Shown one piece after another: positions 1 through 6,288 of a stretch of 64,000 nucleotides of DNA (the first letter of the stretch is position 1; each line of letters starts with the position of its first letter). The stretch lies in the IMG/VR virus record IMGVR_UViG_3300034101_003479, positions 1-64,000 of that record; one strand, 5' to 3'. The position numbers and the translations under genes were made by a program. Origin of the DNA: a virus. A model generated the notes under the pieces. The model ran no database searches. It saw only the letters and a program-made list of their open reading frames with translations, and was not told where the DNA came from.

Positions 1-152
1 TCAGATAAATCTTTATTTAAAGTAAAATCTCCATAGTAGCCAGTGCCATTGCCATGAAAAATTCTTTCTTTAACCTTTACCTTGCCATATCTGGTTACAG
101 CAAAGTTTAATAACTCATACATGTTGCCAGCATGCTTTAATATCTTTTTCAC
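1..152 (-). CDS. Hypothetical protein, 5' part only (cut by window edge)
   Basis: An open frame starts with GTG at 152 and runs off the left edge (50 codons seen). The GTG overlaps the TGA stop of the upstream DUF2061 gene as GTGA, with a purine-rich stretch (GGGGAAGA) just upstream, so it is probably translationally coupled. The visible N-terminus starts MKKILKHAGNMYELLNF and is basic. I do not recognise the family. Confidence 0.7.
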   Translation of the reverse strand, partial: MKKILKHAGNMYELLNFAVTRYGKVKVKERIFHGNGTGYYGDFTLNKDLS

Positions 153-355
153 TTAACTCTTCCCCATTGTATATAGTTCCATCCACGCTCATGTGCGTAG
201 TAAATAAATACTTTAACTACCGTTTCCCAAAAGGCAATTGCACCTGACAGGCTGGCACTTCTTGTTATAACATAGGCAACAACAAATGAAGAAAGTGTTC
301 CCCATATGCGATAACTTAATGCCTTGGCAAAAGATCTGGCCCTAGTTACTGTCAT
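149..355 (-). CDS. DUF2061-type small membrane protein (copy 1)
   Basis: 68 residues. The pattern is that of DUF2061 proteins: an N-terminal RSFAKALSYRIWGT stretch, a hydrophobic segment (residues about 18-45), and the C-terminal signature YYAHERGWNYIQWG. DUF2061 members are short predicted inner-membrane proteins of unknown function. A second, diverged copy lies at 2037..2237. It sits downstream of the APS kinase fusion gene and overlaps the following gene by 4 bases. The family assignment comes from the motif; the role is unknown. Confidence 0.8.
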   Translation of the reverse strand: MTVTRARSFAKALSYRIWGTLSSFVVAYVITRSASLSGAIAFWETVVKVFIYYAHERGWNYIQWGRVK

Positions 356-479
356 CTTTATCTTTCTTCTTAAACATTGCTGCTACCATTCGGTCGTCAG
401 CATCATTCATTGCTTTTCCTGATTTTTCTAATTGTTTAAATACCCAACTGCTTGCGTTTTTCAGTAGCCGATATAGCAT
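342..479 (-). CDS. Small hypothetical protein (45 codons; start uncertain)
   Basis: A frame from ATG at 479 to TAG at 342 encodes 45 residues ending in a lysine/aspartate-rich tail (KKKDKDDSN). It overlaps the end of the upstream fusion gene by 44 bases and the start of the DUF2061 gene by 14. A later ATG at 410, preceded by AGGAAAAG, would give 22 residues and no upstream overlap. Either the short form or no gene is possible. No family recognised. Confidence 0.4.
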   Translation of the reverse strand: MLYRLLKNASSWVFKQLEKSGKAMNDADDRMVAAMFKKKDKDDSN

Positions 480-1197
480 GAATGTCTGCCCCCAAATCTA
501 CTTGTTCAATCTTGTACCCTACATCTCTACCGTATACAATATTAGTAATGTTAGGTAATCTTAATACTAATGCGCCATCCATAAATTCATCTTTAGCAAT
601 ATATTCTTTTACCTTATCAAACTTAAGAGGATCCTTTTCGCTTGTGTTGTATGTGTTGCGAACACCAAGTAGTACCTGGTCAGTTCTCTTGCCAGCCTCT
701 TTGTAAAGGGCATGGTGGCCTTCGTGCCAAGGCTGGTATCTACCTAGCATTAGAGTTGTAGGTGCGGACCAATCATGTAAATTAAACTTTTGAATGATAT
801 GAGATGCTTTTGCTTCTGAATCTAAGTTGTGGCTAATAAAAGATACGTCAAACTCTGTTGGTCTCTCAAACATTTTATTGGTATCTTCAAAGCGACCTTC
901 TGCAAGCGTGTCCATAAACACAAGAATATCTGGCTTACCAAATGCTGCACGAGTTATATCTGTTGGACACACAAAGTCTACAATTACTGGGGCAACTCCT
1001 TGTTTTGCAATAAGCCTAGCCATCTCACCCATGCGTCTTGCTTGTTCAATTCTATCTTCTGATGTGAAACTTAAATCTGAGTTTACAGTCGCACGAACTT
1101 CATCTGCATTAAGATGAATTGCATTTATACGTTCTTTTAAGGCTTTTGCTAATTCTGTTTTACCAGATCCTGGCAAACCAATTATTTGAATAATCAT
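436..1197 (-). CDS. APS kinase (CysC-like) fused to a HxGH nucleotidyltransferase
   Basis: 253 residues in two domains. Residues 1 to about 140 look like adenylylsulfate kinase: P-loop GLPGSGKTE at 7-15, then HLNADEVRATVNSDLSF and the DRIEQARRMGE stretch, which match the CysC pattern (D-x-V-R, D-L-x-F, R-R-x-x-E). APS kinase makes PAPS, the sulfate donor of sulfotransferases. Residues about 150-253 carry GRYQPWHEGH (HxGH type) and a late ISATEKRK motif, as in cytidylyltransferase/NMN adenylyltransferase-type enzymes. The second substrate is unknown. A sulfotransferase-like gene at 6289..6975 could use the PAPS. Domain calls are by motif; catalytic competence of both halves is inferred. Confidence 0.82.
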   Translation of the reverse strand: MIIQIIGLPGSGKTELAKALKERINAIHLNADEVRATVNSDLSFTSEDRIEQARRMGEMARLIAKQGVAPVIVDFVCPTDITRAAFGKPDILVFMDTLAEGRFEDTNKMFERPTEFDVSFISHNLDSEAKASHIIQKFNLHDWSAPTTLMLGRYQPWHEGHHALYKEAGKRTDQVLLGVRNTYNTSEKDPLKFDKVKEYIAKDEFMDGALVLRLPNITNIVYGRDVGYKIEQVDLGADIHAISATEKRKQLGI

Positions 1198-1211
1198 TAA
1201 AGCTCTTTCTG

Positions 1212-1313
1212 CTAAATAATTCCTGTTTCTTCTACAGCGTCTACTTGGTCATCTATTGTTCTTAAAATATCAATATGCAACTCGGAAGAGCTGCATATTG
1301 ATTGTCTACTCAT
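1212..1313 (-). CDS. Small hypothetical protein (33 codons) spanning a strong hairpin
   Basis: ATG at 1313 lies two bases after the upstream TAA; the frame ends in TAG at 1212. The product is 33 residues (MSRQSICSSSELHIDILR...), acidic at its end. The DNA contains a 13-bp inverted repeat (1271..1300), so this segment may instead be a structured non-coding spacer. Spacing to neighbours fits a gene chain. Confidence 0.5.
   Translation of the reverse strand: MSRQSICSSSELHIDILRTIDDQVDAVEETGII
1271..1300 (-). other. 13-bp stem with 4-base loop (possible terminator or processing hairpin)
   Basis: The two 13-base arms are fully paired as RNA, with one G-U pair, and enclose a 4-base loop (UUCC in the minus-strand transcript). 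An interrupted U-rich run (AUAUUUU) follows about three bases later, so it could be a weak intrinsic terminator. It lies inside a 33-codon frame. As read on the plus strand the loop would be GGAA, a GNRA tetraloop. Confidence 0.6.
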
Positions 1314-1315
1314 AA

Positions 1316-1534
1316 TTAAACTTTCTTTGGCTTTCCAGTTTTCTTTGGAGCCATATTAGTTTCTCTGCGTATACCATGTTTATTCTTATCAACCTTCATT
1401 GGTCGCTTTTGTGTTGGAAGACCAGATCTAAATTTTCCTTGATTTGGTTTCTTTCTGCCAACTTCGTTAGAGCTTACTGCACCAGATGGTTCATTATTTG
1501 GCGGAGTAGTCATACCAGTTCCATTTTCACTCAT
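1316..1534 (-). CDS. Small basic, low-complexity hypothetical protein
   Basis: 72 residues, rich in K, R, P, N and G with no hydrophobic core, so probably disordered or nucleic-acid binding. The C-terminus ends KKTGKPKKV. ATG at 1534 overlaps the upstream TGA as ATGAGTGA. Position between small Cys-rich genes and the APS kinase gene gives no functional clue. No family recognised. Confidence 0.65.
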   Translation of the reverse strand: MSENGTGMTTPPNNEPSGAVSSNEVGRKKPNQGKFRSGLPTQKRPMKVDKNKHGIRRETNMAPKKTGKPKKV

Positions 1535-1676
1535 TGATAAATTGTCTTGTCTGCTCAGGTGTTGAAGTCATGTTTAATGTTAAACCAGCTTCTCCATCTC
1601 TTGAAACATCTGTGACTGTAGCTGGGGCAATCCCTGTTGTGCTTCCTACTGATTCACATCCGCATTCAAAACACAT
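1527..1676 (-). CDS. Small Cys-rich protein (49 residues, CxxCxC)
   Basis: Start ATG at 1676 lies two bases after the stop of the previous gene; the stop overlaps the next start. The N-terminus is MCFECGCES, a CxxCxC cluster that suggests metal binding; the rest is polar (ends TRQFINE). It is too short for a known enzyme. No family recognised. The opposite-strand frame here is a shadow. Confidence 0.65.
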   Translation of the reverse strand: MCFECGCESVGSTTGIAPATVTDVSRDGEAGLTLNMTSTPEQTRQFINE

Positions 1677-1678
1677 TA

Positions 1679-1843
1679 CTACTTACCGCCGTTGTTTACG
1701 CCTGCGCCATCTTGTGATGACTTATCCTGCGCTGCTGGGAATGATCCAGTTGCTGGTGAGTAGTCGCCTGTTGCGTTAATATCGTTTGTTCCTGCTGGCT
1801 TGCGATTTGCTGTAAAGCCGTCTAAGTTTAATCCGTCTGTCAT
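1679..1843 (-). CDS. Small hypothetical protein (54 residues)
   Basis: ATG at 1843 follows a clear ribosome binding site (AGGAGA, 7-base spacing); the stop TAG is at 1679. The protein is polar, rich in G, N, D and A (starts MTDGLNLDGFTANRK), probably unstructured or a virion-associated peptide. It is first in a short operon behind the promoter at 1900..1908, whose transcript would begin with a hairpin. Confidence 0.7.
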   Translation of the reverse strand: MTDGLNLDGFTANRKPAGTNDINATGDYSPATGSFPAAQDKSSQDGAGVNNGGK

Positions 1844-1868
1844 TTTATTTCTCCTATAGGTTTGTATT

Positions 1869-1892
1869 TAGATGGTTCTAGAAGTCCATCTA
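1869..1892 (-). promoter_or_regulatory. 5'-terminal mRNA hairpin in leader
   Basis: 7-bp inverted repeat (TAGATGG / CCATCTA) with a 10-base loop containing TTCTAGAA. It starts one base after the predicted transcription start of the promoter at 1900..1908, so the transcript would begin with this stem. A similar GATGG/CCATC stem occupies the leader of the ssDNA-binding gene (38792..38808). Confidence 0.55.
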
Positions 1893-1899
1893 TGAATCT

Positions 1900-1908
1900 A
1901 TTATAGCA
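1900..1908 (-). promoter_or_regulatory. Extended -10 promoter (TGCTATAAT)
   Basis: TGCTATAAT on the minus strand, a full consensus -10 with the TGn extension; no good -35 is seen. Predicted start near 1893, leader about 50 bases, ahead of the 54-residue gene with its AGGAGA site. Confidence 0.65.
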
Positions 1909-1917
1909 TTTAGTTGA

Positions 1918-2037
1918 TTAAGATTTATACTGTAAATTATAGCAATCTGTGCATATTGATATGGTATTTGACTGCGATAGGGCCATTCTTGTTGCCTTTT
2001 TACTGCACCCTTCAATTTCGCAATTACTTTGAGTCAT
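1918..2037 (-). CDS. Small zinc-finger-like protein (39 residues)
   Basis: ATG at 2037 overlaps the upstream TAA (TAATG); the stop is at 1918. Four cysteines are arranged C-x4-C (CEIEGC) and C-x2-C (CTDC), the layout of a small treble-clef or zinc-ribbon protein, with a basic KKATR stretch between. Metal binding is inferred from spacing. Function unknown. Confidence 0.65.
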   Translation of the reverse strand: MTQSNCEIEGCSKKATRMALSQSNTISICTDCYNLQYKS

Positions 2038-2237
2038 TATTTAACTTTTTTCCCAAATCTAACCCATACTCTTTCGTGTAAATAATAACCTAAAGCTTCC
2101 CATCCAATGTAAATTAAGGCTCCAAGGCTCGCATACTCCCACTCACCAGTAAATAAAAATATTACGCCCGCCACACCAACAAGGTGAAATGTTTCCCAGC
2201 TTGCTGTTTTTAATAAAGTTCTTTTATTTGATTCCAT
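2037..2237 (-). CDS. DUF2061-type small membrane protein (copy 2)
   Basis: 66 residues: N-terminal KRTLLKTASWETFH, a hydrophobic middle, and YYLHERVWVRFG near the end, matching the DUF2061 C-terminal signature seen also in 149..355. The start ATG lies at the seventh base after a TGATAGAAT box, so the mRNA is predicted to be leaderless. It follows a transcription terminator. Function of the family is unknown; a membrane location is predicted from hydrophobicity. Confidence 0.8.
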   Translation of the reverse strand: MESNKRTLLKTASWETFHLVGVAGVIFLFTGEWEYASLGALIYIGWEALGYYLHERVWVRFGKKVK

Positions 2238-2243
2238 ACCACT

Positions 2244-2272
2244 ATTCTATCATTTAAATATTAAAGGGGCAA
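2244..2272 (-). promoter_or_regulatory. Promoter TTGCCC-N17-(TGA)TAGAAT, leaderless layout
   Basis: -10 TAGAAT (2244..2249) with TG extension; -35-like TTGCCC (2267..2272) lies in the left-coordinate arm of the terminator hairpin. The predicted start coincides with the A of ATG at 2237. Confidence 0.6.
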
Positions 2273-2294
2273 GACCTAAGCCCTGCCCCTTTAA
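2255..2294 (-). terminator. Rho-independent terminator after the secreted Ig-like gene
   Basis: 11-bp perfect arms (TTAAAGGGGCA / TGCCCCTTTAA; 2261..2271 and 2284..2294), 12-base loop, followed on the minus strand by a U/A-rich stretch. It lies 10 bases past the stop of the 340-residue gene. Confidence 0.85.
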
Positions 2295-2304
2295 TTGAAG
2301 TTAT

Positions 2305-3327
2305 TTACTTCTTTAATGCAACCTTTAGCTTAGGGAACTTCTTGTTCCACTTTGTTGCTAGAGCGTTGTACTCTTTGATATATGTAGCCTTAGCAAGATC
2401 TGAAGCTGCCTTTGCTGTTGCTGCTGCTGCTGTTGCAGTTGCAGAATCTGATGCACGTCCAGCCTTTTCTGCTGCTAGAGCATCTTGTGCTGCTTTGAGT
2501 GCTGCATTAGCTGTTGCTAACTCTGCATTCTTTGCTGCTAGTTCTGCTGCAATATCACGGACTACAATTGTAGCGCTTACAGAACCAATTGGCGCTGATA
2601 GGCCTGTCACGGCTGTTGCTACTGTTGCATATGCAACTACTGTGATTGAACCAGTTGCAGGAACTGTTACTGTCTGCTCCTTGGTTCCAAGTGTTGCTAC
2701 TGCTGTGTCAGTTGTCAGCGCTGTTGCCAATGCTGCTCCAGAGCTTGAAACCAAAGTATTAATTGTGGCTCCACCCTTTAGATTACCAAACACATCGTAT
2801 CCTGATACCTTAAGTACCTGTGATGTACCTGCTGCTGCTGATGCAGGAGCGGTTAGTGTAATTGAGTTCAAAGCACCTGCGGTACCTTGTACATAATAAA
2901 CTGTTGTAGTTCCAGCACGAGTAATCGATACTGATCCTACTGCTGTACTTTTAGTATATACATAAAAGTCTGCTGATGTTCCAGTTCCTGTTGCAATTGA
3001 TAGCGTTGAGGTTCCAGATGATGCTGTTACTGCTGCACCAGTTGCTGATAGAGCGGGTACAAGTGTTGCGTTTACTGCAACTGCTGTTACTGCTGTTCCA
3101 GTGTCTACGCCTGTTACGGCAATCTTCAATGCATCTGCTGCATCTACACTGTTATCTGCTGGTACTGGTAGTGATACAGGAGTTGTTACTACTGTTCCAC
3201 CCGTTGCTGCAGTTCCCGCCACCGTTAGGGTGACAGTTCCAGCATTAGCCTGAGCTGCTGGCGATACAAGCATTGTGCTAGTCAGGGCTGCAGCGATGAT
3301 TAGCGATACTTTCTTAAATGAGTTCAT
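2305..3327 (-). CDS. Secreted Ala/Thr/Ser-rich surface protein
   Basis: 340 residues. Residues 1-28 are a clear Sec signal peptide (KK, long hydrophobic run, cleavage near AAQANA). The body is beta-rich and A/T/V/S-rich, like Ig-like or S-layer-type repeats. Residues about 250-315 form an Ala-rich coiled coil (AAKNAELATANAALKAAQ). The C-terminus is basic, with TKWNKKFPKLKV. The protease at 7179..8309 ends in a similar Ala-rich coil plus ADWNKK, suggesting a shared cell-surface tether. It has its own promoter and terminator, hence probably a separately expressed protein exported by the host. Function unknown. Confidence 0.75.
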   Translation of the reverse strand: MNSFKKVSLIIAAALTSTMLVSPAAQANAGTVTLTVAGTAATGGTVVTTPVSLPVPADNSVDAADALKIAVTGVDTGTAVTAVAVNATLVPALSATGAAVTASSGTSTLSIATGTGTSADFYVYTKSTAVGSVSITRAGTTTVYYVQGTAGALNSITLTAPASAAAGTSQVLKVSGYDVFGNLKGGATINTLVSSSGAALATALTTDTAVATLGTKEQTVTVPATGSITVVAYATVATAVTGLSAPIGSVSATIVVRDIAAELAAKNAELATANAALKAAQDALAAEKAGRASDSATATAAAATAKAASDLAKATYIKEYNALATKWNKKFPKLKVALKK

Positions 3328-3383
3328 TTAATTTATTCTCCTTTTTACCTGCCTCTGTTGAGTACAGGAATCTATGTGGTATT

Positions 3384-3392
3384 TTTATATCA
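3384..3392 (-). promoter_or_regulatory. Extended -10 promoter (TGATATAAA)
   Basis: Extended -10 with five of six -10 bases, about 50 bases upstream of the secreted-protein start, which also has an AAGGAG ribosome site. No convincing -35. Confidence 0.45.
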
Positions 3393-3429
3393 CAATATGT
3401 AAGACGTTTATGTGACACAAATGTTGCGT

Positions 3430-3633
3430 TTAATTTAATTCATTTACTCTAACTTGAAAAGAACAGGGGTCTCCGCCCTCTTCCCACTCTTGCATTTCTT
3501 CGTCAGACATTGGGGGAGCATCATGTGTATTGCAAAATACATCTGAAATCCATCCTCGATCATAGCCATTTTTAAGCCATATTTCAAACTCTACGTGATT
3601 TATATATCCTTCGTCAGGATCTAATTCATCCAC
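3430..3633 (-). CDS. Acidic hypothetical protein
   Basis: 67 residues, GTG start at 3633, overlapping the thioredoxin gene's end by 13 bases. Very acidic, with conserved-looking FCNTHDAPPMSDEE and GGDPCSF stretches holding two Cys and one His that might bind metal. It resembles hypothetical proteins I recall from actinobacterial phages; no function is known to me. Confidence 0.75.
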   Translation of the reverse strand: MDELDPDEGYINHVEFEIWLKNGYDRGWISDVFCNTHDAPPMSDEEMQEWEEGGDPCSFQVRVNELN

Positions 3634-3926
3634 TGCTCGATCTCCTTTAGCATTAAATGTTTTGGCTTTGCCCCAATGATTCTTTTTACTTCTTCTCCAT
3701 TTTCAAAAACAATTGTAGTTGGTAAAGATATAATCCCATACTTTTCTACCATACTCTTATTTTCGTCAGCATTTATTTTACCAACCCATATCGAGCACTC
3801 CTCAGATATTTCATCTAAAATTGGAGAAAACATCTTGCACGGCCTACACCACTCTGCCCAGAAATCAACTAAGATTACCTTGTGGGTAGAAATAGCTGTT
3901 TGAAAATTGTTGTCGTCGACTATCAT
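3621..3926 (-). CDS. Thioredoxin (WCRPC active site)
   Basis: 101 residues from the second in-frame ATG (3926). Thioredoxin fold: VDFWAEWCRPCK at 20-31 with redox Cys27/Cys30, and the cis-proline loop SLPTT. The usual active site is WCGPC; Arg replaces Gly here. I chose 3926 because the earlier ATG at 3935 lies inside the -10 box of a consensus promoter whose start point falls at 3926. It reduces disulfides in the cytoplasm. Phage thioredoxins may serve ribonucleotide reduction, polymerase processivity or host redox; which applies here is not visible. Confidence 0.93.
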   Translation of the reverse strand: MIVDDNNFQTAISTHKVILVDFWAEWCRPCKMFSPILDEISEECSIWVGKINADENKSMVEKYGIISLPTTIVFENGEEVKRIIGAKPKHLMLKEIEQWMN

Positions 3927-3933
3927 ATTATAC

Positions 3934-3962
3934 ATTATATATAATCAACGTCTTGGTGTCAA
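3934..3962 (-). promoter_or_regulatory. Consensus promoter TTGACA-N17-TATAAT, leaderless layout
   Basis: -35 TTGACA (3957..3962), 17-bp spacer, -10 TATAAT (3934..3939), all perfect. The TGA inside TTGACA is the stop codon of the upstream 2OG gene. The ATG at 3926 begins eight bases after the -10. Confidence 0.88.
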
Positions 3963-4546
3963 TAGAGATTGACATCGTTAGGTGTCATCTTTAATCTAAT
4001 TACATCTTGAGCTTCTTTTGGCAAGCTTCTAAATGCCCTAGTTTTTTTAATTATTTCACTGTCTTCTGGTGCTAAATTGACAAAAATTGCTATAACGTAA
4101 TCCTTTTCATCAGATGACGGATACTCTGGTCTATTGTGGAAGTCTTCGTCTCCCTTTAGAAAGACTGCTGAGTTAGTAACACTTGGAAAGTCTACTCCCT
4201 CAACCGTCAAGGGCCAGTTGAGGGTTGAATCTACAATAATATTTAACGTATGAGTGGCATAAAAGTCATCTACGTGATTTCCTAAAGACGGGATCACGCC
4301 GTCTACTATTTGATACTTTACGCATTGAGTATAAACTATTTCTAGGTTGTCTACATTAAATCCGTCTCTAGAAGTTTTAACTAATAATTGATTTATCTCT
4401 TCAGGAAAATGAATAGTGTTCCAGTATCTACCATATATTTTTGTGTAATTAAAATCTTTTGAATTCTCTATATGCGAAACCACATGATCTTTAATTAGAT
4501 TAAAGTCTTTGTCGTTAAATAAATTTTCTTTGTAAAAAGATTTCAC
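3959..4546 (-). CDS. 2OG-Fe(II) oxygenase-like protein (195 residues)
   Basis: GTG start at 4546 after GGGAGA. Jelly-roll oxygenase features: H91-x-D93 (GNHVDDFY), STLNWPLTVEG, and a distal His in FHNRPEY (H137). The protein at 10918..11499 has the same order (HIDSVF, STLDWPIIVNG, VHSRKPV), so the two are paralogs. Such enzymes hydroxylate side chains or small molecules using Fe(II) and 2-oxoglutarate. The distal Arg that binds 2OG is not certain. It precedes thioredoxin and follows an SGNH-like gene. Substrate unknown. Confidence 0.65.
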   Translation of the reverse strand: MKSFYKENLFNDKDFNLIKDHVVSHIENSKDFNYTKIYGRYWNTIHFPEEINQLLVKTSRDGFNVDNLEIVYTQCVKYQIVDGVIPSLGNHVDDFYATHTLNIIVDSTLNWPLTVEGVDFPSVTNSAVFLKGDEDFHNRPEYPSSDEKDYVIAIFVNLAPEDSEIIKKTRAFRSLPKEAQDVIRLKMTPNDVNLY

Positions 4547-4555
4547 GATTCTCCC

Positions 4556-4636
4556 TTAATAAATAAATCTTTTTGTCCTGTTTAATTCTTTTTTTAGCTT
4601 TCTTTTTCTATATAGATAAATAATTTTTTTAATCAT
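4556..4636 (-). CDS. Tiny basic ORF (26 residues)
   Basis: ATG at 4636 overlaps the end of the upstream SGNH gene by 8 bases and the frame ends just before the GGGAGA site of the next gene. The product is 26 residues, very Lys/Arg-rich (MIKKIIYLYRKRKLKK). Coding is plausible from the tight fit, but codon content is simple and the ribosome site weak. Confidence 0.4.
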   Translation of the reverse strand: MIKKIIYLYRKRKLKKELNRTKRFIY

Positions 4637-5582
4637 TGAACAGGCCTCTTTTTTCTATTTCTTTCATAAAGCATGATGTCCAGTATTGGTGGATAGCGCT
4701 TCCACTGTGTCCGTCTCTCTTTTTTAACACAGAGTCTGGAACAGACATTTTGGGATAAAGATTTGCAATAAACTCAAAAAGATCCTTTCCATTCATTTCT
4801 ATAAAATATTGACCTATATACTTGAGATGACTAAGGTTGATATTGTCATCATAAATCCAAGTAGAGTATAAAAGCTTAATGTTATTTGATTTACAATAAG
4901 AAACAAGCATGCTCCATCCAACTGCAAACTCTATATATTGCCTTCTGTATTCATTAAAATCAATTACATTTTCTTTTGGGACAAATTTAGCTGCCCTGTT
5001 CTTTTCTCTTTGTGTGACTGGACGTCTGCTTGGAAGTTCTAGATATTTTTGATTGTATTCCCATCCTTCTCTTTTGTCGTTCCAGTAAAAATTTCTTCCA
5101 ATATTAGGCAGCAATACAAAAAAATGAGTAGGAGCTCCGTATTTTTCTACGTAAGTCATTAGACTTAAAGCTACTTTATGCCATCCGTTACCCGATCTTG
5201 CTAAAGAATAGTATCCGCCGATATCATATTTTTGCTTTAATTCAGAATACAAATTGTATGCCCATAATTCATTTAAATTACCGCCCACGCCTTCTGTTTC
5301 AGAGCAGCCTCCAAATACTACATGATATTTTTCTTTATGATCTTTAGTAAATTCATCGGATCTAAAAAAATCTGAGTTGTACTTATACGAGACAAGCCCG
5401 TCGTCATCACCACTCTCTGTCTTAAATGGCAAATGCGTAAAAGTTCTTGGCCACTCATTTCTATTTTCACCAAAATTGTTAAACCATGTTGCATCAAATT
5501 CATTATAAAAGGCGTCTATAGTTCCTGAACTATTTAAAATATTAGCGTTAGTTATTTCAAACGGATCATTTTTGGTATTCAA
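4629..5582 (-). CDS. SGNH/GDSL hydrolase-like protein (copy 1)
   Basis: 317 residues, TTG start at 5582 with AAGGAG site. An SGNH-type pattern: GGCSETEGVG with candidate nucleophile Ser94, a later GNGWH segment (block II/III-like), and RDGHSG near 290-292 as the Asp/His pair. The paralog at 18877..19863 shares SYKYNSD, GCSETEGVG and a C-terminal D-x-x-H. Phage SGNH proteins often act as esterases on sugars or surface polymers; the substrate is unknown. Neighbours (methyltransferase, sulfotransferase, 2OG oxygenase) suggest a modification cluster. Fold assignment is by motif only. Confidence 0.6.
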   Translation of the reverse strand: MNTKNDPFEITNANILNSSGTIDAFYNEFDATWFNNFGENRNEWPRTFTHLPFKTESGDDDGLVSYKYNSDFFRSDEFTKDHKEKYHVVFGGCSETEGVGGNLNELWAYNLYSELKQKYDIGGYYSLARSGNGWHKVALSLMTYVEKYGAPTHFFVLLPNIGRNFYWNDKREGWEYNQKYLELPSRRPVTQREKNRAAKFVPKENVIDFNEYRRQYIEFAVGWSMLVSYCKSNNIKLLYSTWIYDDNINLSHLKYIGQYFIEMNGKDLFEFIANLYPKMSVPDSVLKKRDGHSGSAIHQYWTSCFMKEIEKRGLFND

Positions 5583-6273
5583 CTTTGCTCCTTAAATATA
5601 TATCATAAAATCCTAATGTGTGTAACGCAATGGCGTCTACTGACCATTCTTTATTTAAGAATAAAAACTCATTTACAGACTGGTACGTTCCATATGGCGC
5701 ATCTTCAATTATACCATCGTAAATTAAGTAATCATTTAGCCCTATTATTCCCCCAGGCTTAATCATGTCCTTTACTTTATTTAATGTATCTCTAATTAAT
5801 CTTCTATCATTAGATAGGTCTATGTAGACATAATCATATTTTTTATCTATTGTATCAAGTACTTGTGGTACGCTTCCTTTAATTACATTGACACCTGTGT
5901 ATTTACTAAATTTATCCTTAATGTATTCCATGTGTGTCTCTGGAGTATACAGAAGTTCATGTTTTGGATTGCACTGGCAACTTCCAAATTTTCTCCAAGA
6001 CCAGCATTTTAGATCTTGATTGTACCAGTCTACTAAATCTACAGATAATGGATTTCTTGAGCTAACTACTATATCTGAGTAGTAGCCCCAAGCAACACCC
6101 AGCTCCATATAGTCACAATTTAAGGGTAACGTTTTTATGTATTCTTCTCTGTTTGAGTATACACGAGCTTTGCTTAGTTGTGATTGTTCTATGTGGTGCG
6201 AACTTTCAATTTCGTCGTTGGCTAAATTTGTTATTTGATTAAAATCAAATTGTCTGACTGGTTTTTTTGGCAC
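5566..6273 (-). CDS. Class I SAM-dependent methyltransferase
   Basis: 235 residues, GTG start at 6273. Motif I is YMELGVAWGYYSD (residues about 56-68), followed by KYDYVYIDLSNDRR and MIKPGGIIGLNDY, the order of Methyltransf_24-type enzymes. There is no DPPY/NPPY motif, so it is unlikely to be a DNA amino-methyltransferase; a sugar, small molecule or protein target is more likely. A Cys-rich insert (GSCQCNPKH) is unusual. Its end overlaps the SGNH gene start by 17 bases. Confidence 0.8.
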   Translation of the reverse strand: MPKKPVRQFDFNQITNLANDEIESSHHIEQSQLSKARVYSNREEYIKTLPLNCDYMELGVAWGYYSDIVVSSRNPLSVDLVDWYNQDLKCWSWRKFGSCQCNPKHELLYTPETHMEYIKDKFSKYTGVNVIKGSVPQVLDTIDKKYDYVYIDLSNDRRLIRDTLNKVKDMIKPGGIIGLNDYLIYDGIIEDAPYGTYQSVNEFLFLNKEWSVDAIALHTLGFYDIYLRSKVEYQK

Positions 6274-6288
6274 CTAGATATCCTCTGC

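Noticed and set aside
1534-1779. Plus-strand 81-codon frame
   Set aside because: It lies over two small minus-strand genes (1527..1676 and 1679..1843) that have ribosome sites and overlapping starts and stops; the plus frame has neither.
1939-1947. TGCTATAAT element within the 39-residue zinc-finger gene
   Set aside because: It encodes the codons of a likely conserved Cys-Tyr-Asn stretch and leads to no gene start nearby; probably chance.
2342-2896. Plus-strand 184-codon frame
   Set aside because: Mirror of the Ala/Thr-rich secreted protein; GC-skewed repeats on the minus strand create long open frames on the other strand.
5566-6273. DNA methyltransferase
   Set aside because: Lacks a DPPY/NPPY or PC catalytic motif and any target-recognition region.
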